From: Stappia sp. MMSF_3263
GTDB lineage: Bacteria; Pseudomonadota; Alphaproteobacteria; Rhizobiales; Stappiaceae
Direction of reading: 5' to 3'
DNA: 64,000 bases
NCBI RefSeq assembly: GCF_030733745.1
Contig: NZ_JASHIK010000008.1
Coordinates: 124,001-188,000 of the forward strand
Made by a program: the position numbers and the translations under genes. Numbering within the stretch: position 1 is the stretch's first letter; each line of letters starts with the position of its first letter. Below are positions 58,015 through 64,000 of this stretch, piece after piece. Under the pieces are notes generated by a model, which worked only from the letters and a program-made list of their open reading frames with translations, was not told the DNA's origin and made no database searches.

Positions 58015-59400
58015 TTAAATTTCATCACGATCGAAGGGATTTGAGGCAAGTTCCCGCCGCCACAGGCTTTCCTCCCCCGTCAATCTGGCAAGCCGGACGC
58101 CCTGCGGCGGCGATCCGCCCAGTCCGGGACAATAGGCCGCATCCTCCCCAAGGTGCAGGAGCGGTGCCGCATTGAATGCGGCGACTGGCCAGTCGCCGGC
58201 CGCCGAGCGCGGGAACGGCGAGGCCGCCAGCGACCCCAATGCGGTGACCTCGCCGCAGGCACCGACTGGCAGGACGAGTTCGAAACGGCGGTCGAAGACG
58301 AAGCGTCCCGGGCCGCGTGCCGCGAGCGGCGCGATTCCCCCGCGCCCGCTCTCTCGCCACAAGAACAGCATCTCCCCGCGACGACGGGCGACGACCCCGG
58401 CAAGCGTCGACTGCACGGAAGGCCCGCCCGCAAGCTGCCCGGCTAGCCGCTCCAGCCGCTCCAGCCGCGGCGGATAGGCCTCTCCTCCGGTCATCCTCAG
58501 CAACCGCGCCAGCAACCGCAGCAGGACCTCGCGCGGCAGGCCGGCAAGGTCCGTGACGGCCACGCGCACCGGCCCGGCCGGATGGAACGTCGCATGCCGG
58601 GCGAGGGTCTGCTCGACAAGCACGTCGAGCGCGGCGGCGGCGCGCGCCAGGCGCCCCGCCGTCCGTCCCAGCGTTTCCGCGTCGAGCCCCTCACCCGCAA
58701 GCTGAGGCATCAGCGCCCGCATCCGGGTCCGCGTGTAGGCGACATCGTCGTTGGAAGGGTCCTCGCACCAGGGCACGTCCGCCACCCGGCAGGTCGCCAC
58801 CAGTCGCTCCTTGGCAAAGACGAGCAGCGGCCGCAGGACCGGCAGCGACAGCCCTTCGTCATCCTGCCAGGCCGCGATCCCATCCATGGCGGCAAGACCG
58901 TAGACGCCGCTTCCCCGCGCCAGGCGGATCAGGAAGGTTTCCGCCTGGTCATCGAGATGATGGGCCAGCACAAGGGCCTCGGCACCAAGCTCCCGGGCGG
59001 CGGCGACAAGCAACGCCTGCCTCGCGGCACGCGCCCCGGCCTGGCGGTTGGAGGCGGGCTTGGGCCCCGACCAGACAAGGATCCGGCAGGGCAGGCCCAG
59101 CCGGCCCGCAAGCGCTGCGACACCGCGCGCCTCGGCGGCGGATTCGCGGCGCAAGTCGTGATCGACGGTCAGGATATGAATTTCGGGTCCGTCCGGCCTG
59201 CGCGCGCGCCACGAGGCGACCAGCAGCAGCAAGGCGGTGGAGTCGGCGCCGCCCGAAACGGCCAGCGCGATACAGGAATGCCGGAGAAGCGGGGCGAACG
59301 CGGCATCGGCCTCGTCGTCACCGACCGGCCGGCCGCGATCAGGCGCAGCCACCGCTCTGCTTCTGGGCCTGGGCTTCGGCGCGGATCGGGGTCGGCGCAC
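58015..59400 (-). CDS. tilS: tRNA(Ile)-lysidine synthetase
   Basis: A 461-residue PP-loop enzyme that attaches lysine to C34 of tRNA-Ile(CAU), so that it reads AUA. The PP-loop is SGGADST (about residue 49), followed by ILTVDHDLR, LVLAHHLDDQAETFLIRLARGSG and PWCEDPSNDD, all typical. The C-terminal TilS domains are present but divergent. The only start upstream of the PP-loop is GTG 59400, which puts the first 62 bp inside cpoB. This suggests coupled translation. Three genes, cpoB-tilS-ftsH, follow in order on the minus strand. Confidence 0.93.
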   Translation of the reverse strand: MRRPRSAPKPRPRSRAVAAPDRGRPVGDDEADAAFAPLLRHSCIALAVSGGADSTALLLLVASWRARRPDGPEIHILTVDHDLRRESAAEARGVAALAGRLGLPCRILVWSGPKPASNRQAGARAARQALLVAAARELGAEALVLAHHLDDQAETFLIRLARGSGVYGLAAMDGIAAWQDDEGLSLPVLRPLLVFAKERLVATCRVADVPWCEDPSNDDVAYTRTRMRALMPQLAGEGLDAETLGRTAGRLARAAAALDVLVEQTLARHATFHPAGPVRVAVTDLAGLPREVLLRLLARLLRMTGGEAYPPRLERLERLAGQLAGGPSVQSTLAGVVARRRGEMLFLWRESGRGGIAPLAARGPGRFVFDRRFELVLPVGACGEVTALGSLAASPFPRSAAGDWPVAAFNAAPLLHLGEDAAYCPGLGGSPPQGVRLARLTGEESLWRRELASNPFDRDEI

Positions 59401-60361
59401 CGGGATATTTGGTCAGGAGTTCGCTGAAAGTCGCGCAAGCCGCATCGTTCTGGCCGATGCCCTTGAGCGAAAGCCCCAGCTTGAGCAGACTGTCAGTCAC
59501 CTTGTTGCTGTCGGGATAGTCGGTATAGCTCTTCAGGAACGCATCCGCTGCGTCGCGATACTGCTTGCGCGCGAAATAGCTCTCGCCCAGCCAGAACTGG
59601 GCATTGGCCGCCAGCGGGTCGTTGGGATGCGAGGCCAGGAAGCGCGCAAAGCCCGCCTCTGCGCCGGCATAGTCGCCCGACAACACCATCGCATAGGCCG
59701 CGTCATAGTCGCCGCGCGGCGAGGAGACACCGGAAAGCGAGGCCGCGTCGAGCGTTCCGCTCGGCGCATTCGAAGGATCTGCACCCGGCAGGCCGGCATT
59801 GCCGATATCGCCGGGAACCGCAGGGTCGCCACCGCCGGAAAAACCACCCGACTGACCGCGTGCCAGCGCCGACAGATCGAGCGGGCCGGTGCCGGCCCCC
59901 TGATCCTGGTCTTGCCCCTGGCCATAACCGCCTGACGCTGCGAATTCCGCATCACCGCTGCCGGCCTCCGCCGGCAGCTGTCCGAGTGTTCCGTTCGCCG
60001 GACCGTAGCTCTCGGCCCCGCCCGTGCCCGCCCCGGCGCCAGCGACGGCATTGCCGCCGCCGCTGCCGGCATCGGACCGCTTGCCGCCGCTCTGCTCGAG
60101 CTGCTGCAGGCGATACTCGTTGTCTTCCTGCATCCGCCGGATCGTGTCCTGCAGCTGCCGGATCTGGAAATTGAGCTGCTCCACCTGGCCGGTCAGATTG
60201 CGCATCTGCTCCTCGACCTGGTTGAGCCGCACCGCGGCCTCGCTGTCATCGCGCGAGCCGAAGAGCTGCGCCGAGGCCGGCACCGGAATGAGCGAAATGG
60301 CGAACACGACCGCCACCGCGCAAAGAAAACTTCTCGAGATCATGGATTTCAATCGCTTCAT
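59339..60361 (-). CDS. cpoB: Cell division coordinator CpoB (YbgF)
   Basis: A 340-residue periplasmic protein of the Tol-Pal system. A signal peptide (FLCAVAVVFAISLIPVPASA) is followed by a coiled-coil trimerisation segment (RLNQVEEQMRNLTGQVEQLNFQIRQLQDTI). A Gly/Ala-rich linker of about 130 residues comes next, then C-terminal TPR repeats (DYAGAEAGFARFLASHPNDPLAANAQFWLGESYFARKQY). CpoB links peptidoglycan synthesis with outer-membrane constriction. The linker is long for the family. ATG 60361 has GGAGG; the frame upstream is not signal-like. It overlaps tilS by 62 bp and is separated from pal by a strong terminator. Confidence 0.93.
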   Translation of the reverse strand: MKRLKSMISRSFLCAVAVVFAISLIPVPASAQLFGSRDDSEAAVRLNQVEEQMRNLTGQVEQLNFQIRQLQDTIRRMQEDNEYRLQQLEQSGGKRSDAGSGGGNAVAGAGAGTGGAESYGPANGTLGQLPAEAGSGDAEFAASGGYGQGQDQDQGAGTGPLDLSALARGQSGGFSGGGDPAVPGDIGNAGLPGADPSNAPSGTLDAASLSGVSSPRGDYDAAYAMVLSGDYAGAEAGFARFLASHPNDPLAANAQFWLGESYFARKQYRDAADAFLKSYTDYPDSNKVTDSLLKLGLSLKGIGQNDAACATFSELLTKYPGAPTPIRAEAQAQKQSGGCA

Positions 60362-60501
60362 ACCTGTCCTCCGCCGTCGCAGCCGCGGCGGGTGCCGCAG
60401 GGCTGCCCGTGCGAACGCAATAGCACAGGGCGCCGCGACTTCGGCCAAATTTTGGCGCCAGGCCGTCTCTTAACCCCATCGGGACGGACAAATGCCGCGG
60501 T

Positions 60502-60536
60502 AAACAAAAAAAGCCGGAGCGGCGAACCGCTCCGGC
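60502..60536 (-). terminator. Intrinsic terminator of pal
   Basis: GCCGGAGCGG/CCGCTCCGGC 10-bp stem, CGAA loop, followed on the minus strand by seven Ts. It ends the pal transcript, so cpoB needs its own promoter at 60362-60500. Confidence 0.92.
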
Positions 60537-60615
60537 CTCTTCAGCTTGCTATCGTCAGGCGAAGGCTCGCCGGTCGGTCATCGGTCGCGGCGTACTGGAC
60601 CGCGCCGAGCGCGTC

Positions 60616-61101
60616 CTAGCTGCCCGCGTTGTCCAGCACGGTCACCGCACGACGGTTCTGCGTCCAGCAGCTCTCGTCGTTGCAGACCGCCACCGGGCGC
60701 TCCTTGCCGTAGGAAAGCGTCTTGATCCGGTTGCCCGGAATGCCGCGCGCGACGAGATAGTTGCGCACCGCATCGGCCCGGCGAGCGCCAAGCGCGATGT
60801 TGTACTGGCGCGTGCCGCGCTCGTCGGCATGACCTTCGATGGTCACCGTGTAGCGGCTGTAGCTGCGCAGCCACTGTGCCTGCTTGTCCAGGGTCGCCGT
60901 TGCCTGCGGCGCCAGCGTCGACTGGTCCTCGCCGAAAAACACCCGATCACCCACATTGACCACGAAGTCCTGGCCCGTGCCGGGCTGGACGTTGCCCGTC
61001 AGCCCGTCCGGCTTGGTCTGCGCGCAGGCTGCGAGCAGCATCGCGCCTGCGACAACGGAGGCAATGCGCGCGCCACGGCTTCGCATCCCGAAATTCATCA
61101 T
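60616..61101 (-). CDS. pal: Peptidoglycan-associated lipoprotein Pal
   Basis: A 161-residue outer-membrane lipoprotein. The lipobox LLAAC gives lipidated Cys26. The C-terminal OmpA-like domain binds peptidoglycan: VFFGEDQSTLAPQATATLDKQ, then YTVTIEGHADERGTRQYNIALGARRADAVRNYL. Typical for Pal, it holds the outer membrane to the wall and interacts with TolB. ATG 61101 follows AGGAG. A CtrA-like site with one mismatch lies about 61-77 bp upstream in the tolB-pal gap. The final residues contain two cysteines (VCNDESCWTQNRRAV), as in other alphaproteobacterial Pal proteins. Confidence 0.96.
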   Translation of the reverse strand: MMNFGMRSRGARIASVVAGAMLLAACAQTKPDGLTGNVQPGTGQDFVVNVGDRVFFGEDQSTLAPQATATLDKQAQWLRSYSRYTVTIEGHADERGTRQYNIALGARRADAVRNYLVARGIPGNRIKTLSYGKERPVAVCNDESCWTQNRRAVTVLDNAGS

Positions 61102-61161
61102 GAAACCACACTCCTGATCCCCACCGCCCCGACAGGGTAAACGCTTCTACAGCGAAACCGG

Positions 61162-61178
61162 TTAAGCACACGTTCACC
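61162..61178. promoter_or_regulatory. CtrA-like box in tolB-pal gap
   Basis: TTAA-GCACACG-TTCACC differs from TTAA-N7-TTAACC at one base. A further TTAAC lies at 61186-61190. It is placed where a pal promoter would be. Confidence 0.4.
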
Positions 61179-61242
61179 GATATGGTTAACGTTTTCTTGC
61201 GCGCTTCGTGCGGATGGACCCCGCAAGCCTATCCCGCGGGCC

Positions 61243-62598
61243 TCATTCCAGCAAGGGAGACCATGCAGGGTCCGAACCGAAGGCCGGCGTCGGCAGGCGC
61301 TGCTCGTTGTAGCCGGTGAGATCCACCGTCCAAAGCTGCGGTCCGCCATTGGCGCCCGGCGTGTCGCGGAAGAACACCAGCACGCGGCCGTTCGGGGCCC
61401 AGGCCGGGCCCTCGTTGTGGTAACCCTCGGTCAGAACCCGCTCGGCCGAGCCATCCGGCTTCATCACACCGATCATGAAACGGCCCTGGTGCATCTTGGT
61501 GAAGGCGATCAGGTCGCCGCGCGGCGACCAGACCGGCGTCGAGTAACGGCCCGGGCCAAAGCTGATGCGTTGCGGATTGCCGCCGCCGGCATCCATCACA
61601 TAGAGCTGCTGGGTGCCGCCCCGGTCGGATTCGAACACGATCCGCTGACCATCCGGCGAATAAGACGGGCTCGTATCGATGGCCGGCGTGTTGGTCAGCC
61701 GCGTGGTGCGCCGCGAGCGCAGGTCCATCTCGAAGATGTTGGCGTTGCCGCCCTGCTGCAGGCTCATCGCCACCCGCTGGCCATCCGGCGAGAAGCGCGG
61801 CGCGAAGGTCATGCCGGGGAAATTGCCGACCACTTCACGCTGCCCCGTCTCGATGTTGAGCAGGTAGACACGCGGGTCCGACCCGGCATAGGCCATATAG
61901 GTGACTTCCTGGCGCGAGGGCGAGAAGCGCGGCGTCAGCACGAGTTCGTCACCCTTGGTGAGGTAGCGCACATTGGCGCCGTCCTGATCCATGATCGCGA
62001 GGCGCTTGACGCGCTTGTCCTTGGTGCCGGTCTCGTCGATGAACACGACACGGGTATCGAAATAGCCCTTTTCGCCGGTCAGCCGCTCGTAGATCGCATC
62101 GGCGATGATATGCGCCATCCGCCTCCAGTTGTCGGAGGTCGTGTAGAACTGCTGCCCGAGCATCTGCTGGCCAGCGAACACGTCCCAAAGGCGAAATTCG
62201 GCGCGGATGCGGCCGTCGGACTGGCGCTCGATCGCCCCCACGACCAGCGCCTGTGCGCCGATCGGACGCCAAGAGGCGAATTGCGGCGGCGTGCTCACGT
62301 TGACCGTGGTCTCGATGAAGCTTGCCGGATCGAGCGGCCGGAACAGGCCGGAGCGGGTCAGGTCGGCGTTGATCACATCGGTGATGTCGCTTGCCAGCTT
62401 CTCCTCGCTGCCGGCTCCGGAAAACGCCGGGAGCGCGATCGGAAGAGGCTCGATATTGCCCTGCGTGATGTCGATCTCCACCACGGCGGCAGCGCGAGGC
62501 ACCGGTAGCAGGCCGCTGCCCCACAGCACCGCCGCGAGAAGAAGGACGGCTGCGCGCGCGGCGCGCCGGGCCAGGCTGGCGGGTGCCGGTCTGATCAT
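61243..62598 (-). CDS. tolB: Tol-Pal periplasmic protein TolB
   Basis: A 451-residue periplasmic protein. A signal peptide ([26 protein letters not shown]) and the short TolA-contacting N-terminus EIDITQGN are followed by an N-terminal domain. A six-bladed beta-propeller of WD40-like repeats comes next: [56 protein letters not shown] and [18 protein letters not shown]. It shuttles between TolA and Pal during division. ATG 62598 has GGAG at 12 bp; ATG 62691 is an alternative that would lengthen the signal region. Confidence 0.96.
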   Translation of the reverse strand: MIRPAPASLARRAARAAVLLLAAVLWGSGLLPVPRAAAVVEIDITQGNIEPLPIALPAFSGAGSEEKLASDITDVINADLTRSGLFRPLDPASFIETTVNVSTPPQFASWRPIGAQALVVGAIERQSDGRIRAEFRLWDVFAGQQMLGQQFYTTSDNWRRMAHIIADAIYERLTGEKGYFDTRVVFIDETGTKDKRVKRLAIMDQDGANVRYLTKGDELVLTPRFSPSRQEVTYMAYAGSDPRVYLLNIETGQREVVGNFPGMTFAPRFSPDGQRVAMSLQQGGNANIFEMDLRSRRTTRLTNTPAIDTSPSYSPDGQRIVFESDRGGTQQLYVMDAGGGNPQRISFGPGRYSTPVWSPRGDLIAFTKMHQGRFMIGVMKPDGSAERVLTEGYHNEGPAWAPNGRVLVFFRDTPGANGGPQLWTVDLTGYNEQRLPTPAFGSDPAWSPLLE

Positions 62599-62833
62599 CG
62601 CTTTCAGCTCCATCAATCGTGGTCCCCCGGTCGGTTCCAGGCGCGCCCTGCGGGCACGCGCGGTCAGATCCATCGCCTTGAAATCCGTCATTTTCACGCC
62701 TTTCGCGCGTCCTCTTGCGGGCATTACCTCCGCAATTCCGGACGGTCGTCCCCGCAATCGGGCGGCAAGCCTCTGTAGCACAGGCCGCCAGGGGGTCGAA
62801 ATTCCGGGCATTGCCCCGCCCACGTCGCCGCTC

Positions 62834-63784
62834 CTACCCGCCGAGCAATTCGCGCGGATCGAAGTTGATGATGACCTCGCGCCACGCGTCGTATTTCTCT
62901 GCCGGAAGCGAATAGGGCGCGCAGCGCAGCACAGCGCGACGCGCGCTTTCGGCCGCAATGCCGAAGGTCGGGTTGGCGCTCGAATTCATCACCTCGGGCC
63001 GCTGGTCGACCTCGCCTGCCGGCGTCAGGAACACTTTCAGCCGCACGTTCAGGTCGCCGGCGCCGGCCGCGCCCGCCGGCGGGTTCCAGCAGCGCGAGAT
63101 CTGACCGCGCAGGGCATCGAGTTCCGACTGGCTCATCGTCACGCCGCTCAGTCCCTGCCGCGACCCGAGCGAGGCGGGCGTGTCGGTTTCCGAGGTTGCG
63201 CCACCGGCCGGATCGACCTTGTTGAGCAGGGCCGCGATCTGGTTCGGGTTGAAATCGTCGCGCTTCGGCTCCTGCCGCGGCGGCGGCGTCGGCTTGGATC
63301 GCGGCCGCACCGATGGCGGTGGCGGCGCCTCCGCGACCTTCTTCTCCGGTTCGGGCGCAGGCGCAGGTTCCGGCTCCGCCTTGGGCGCCGGCTGTTCGGG
63401 AGCCGGCGGTTCCGGCGCGGGCGGCGTCGGCGCGGTCGGCGTCGGCGGTTCCGGCGGTGCAGGTGTTGGATCGGGCGTCGGGGCAGGGGGAGGCGTCGGC
63501 TCGGGCGTTGCCTGGCGCGGTTTGGCCGCGGTCTTCTCCGCCGGCTTTTCCTGCGGCTCGGGTTCCTTCACCGGCTTCTCGGACGGCTTGGTTGCCTCGA
63601 CTTCCCGGACTTCGGCGGTCTTCTCGCCGATCCGCAACCGGGTCAGTTCCGAAATCGGCACGAGATCCACGGGCAGGCTGTCGACCGGCGGGATGTCGAA
63701 CGGTTTCGCATCGGGGAAGGACACCACTCCCCAAAGCAGCACGACCAGATGGCCGGCAGTCGATGCGATCAGCCCGACGCGCAT
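62834..63784 (-). CDS. tolA: Tol-Pal inner-membrane protein TolA
   Basis: A 316-residue protein. The N-terminal membrane anchor ([20 protein letters not shown]) carries the conserved Ser-x3-His pattern for TolQ-TolR contact. The middle (about 70-175) is a Pro/Glu/Lys-rich periplasmic linker, not the long Ala-rich helix of E. coli. The C-terminal domain ([39 protein letters not shown]) with the paired cysteines (ISRCW and VLRCAP) is typical of alphaproteobacterial TolA. ATG 63784. It starts 4 bp after the tolR stop and is 235 bp from tolB. Confidence 0.94.
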   Translation of the reverse strand: MRVGLIASTAGHLVVLLWGVVSFPDAKPFDIPPVDSLPVDLVPISELTRLRIGEKTAEVREVEATKPSEKPVKEPEPQEKPAEKTAAKPRQATPEPTPPPAPTPDPTPAPPEPPTPTAPTPPAPEPPAPEQPAPKAEPEPAPAPEPEKKVAEAPPPPSVRPRSKPTPPPRQEPKRDDFNPNQIAALLNKVDPAGGATSETDTPASLGSRQGLSGVTMSQSELDALRGQISRCWNPPAGAAGAGDLNVRLKVFLTPAGEVDQRPEVMNSSANPTFGIAAESARRAVLRCAPYSLPAEKYDAWREVIINFDPRELLGG

Positions 63785-63788
63785 GGGT

Positions 63789-64000
63789 TTACTGCTGCTC
63801 CTCGAGCGTCACGAGGCCGAGCCGCTTGTAGCCGGCCGCGTTGATGCGCCCCATCACCCGCATGATCGTTCCGTAATCCGCGTTCTCGTCACCGCGCACG
63901 AAGATGCGCTCCTCGTAGCCGTTGGCGGCAATGGCCTCCAGCTTCGGGATGACCTCCTCGGCGGCGATCTCCGTGTCCTGCATATAGATCCGCCCGTCGG
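63789..64000 (-). CDS. tolR: Tol-Pal protein TolR, N-terminal part beyond window
   Basis: The C-terminal 70 codons of an ExbD/TolR protein, open to the right edge. The visible part starts DGRIYMQDTEIA and continues FVRGDENADYGTIMRVMGRINAAGYKRLGLVTLEEQQ, the periplasmic domain signature. The membrane helix with the proton-channel Asp would be outside. An internal ATG at 63983 is not the start. It is 4 bp from tolA, so they are co-transcribed. Confidence 0.93.
   Translation of the reverse strand, partial: DGRIYMQDTEIAAEEVIPKLEAIAANGYEERIFVRGDENADYGTIMRVMGRINAAGYKRLGLVTLEEQQ

Overview
This window is a GC-rich alphaproteobacterial chromosome segment made mostly of core genes. It carries ctrA, chpT, a CheA with a C-terminal receiver domain, an EipA/DUF1134 protein, an Irr-type box at bfr and RpoH-type promoters of the alphaproteobacterial form. 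Together these point to Hyphomicrobiales; a Stappiaceae-like marine relative is my guess from gene content, not a proven placement. I see no insertion sequence, prophage, CRISPR array or rRNA. The single tRNA is tRNA-Glu(CTC).

Layout. 0-8 kb: 3' part of an SDR gene (cut by the window edge), a DUF2177 membrane protein, bacterioferritin with an upstream Irr-like box, a lipase-3 family protein, an exported hydratase-like protein, Tex and a small RecD/Dda-like helicase. 7.7-18.4 kb: a trans-4-hydroxyproline catabolic set (epimerase, FAD oxidase, deaminase, divergent GntR regulator, 2,5-dioxovalerate dehydrogenase). It is interrupted by an arsR-aqpS-MFS metalloid operon and a large MscS channel. 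The same palindrome TGATATATCA occurs twice in the divergent regulator region and once upstream of the distant dehydrogenase, which ties the split pathway together. 18.5-23.4 kb: a DUF2336 protein, a PqiA-like protein, fliJ, fliI and divergent ctrA, whose leader has two perfect inverted repeats and four GANTC sites. 23.9-29.3 kb: a complete dppABCDF dipeptide ABC transporter. 29.3-32.1 kb: a coiled-coil membrane protein, EipA and an exported YHS protein.

32.2-38.7 kb: chpT followed by cheA-cheW-cheY-cheB-cheR with several overlapping start/stop codons and a strong terminator. 39-42 kb: tRNA-Glu, a small membrane protein divergent from rluD, and rpoH. 42-50 kb: a CHASE2 adenylate cyclase, an EamA and an MFS transporter, purA and a large uncharacterised single-pass membrane protein. 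50-54 kb: serA and serC (with a serC-type leader RNA), then an outer-membrane beta-barrel gene with a perfect CtrA box. 54.3-64 kb (all minus strand): tolR-tolA-tolB, pal, cpoB-tilS-ftsH-glmM. ftsH has a close match to an alphaproteobacterial RpoH promoter, linking it to rpoH in this window.

No wholly new multi-gene system is evident. The best leads are regulatory: the split hydroxyproline regulon, the ctrA promoter palindromes, the RpoH circuit, CtrA boxes at envelope genes, and the arsR-aqpS-MFS operon with an operator abutting the arsR start codon.
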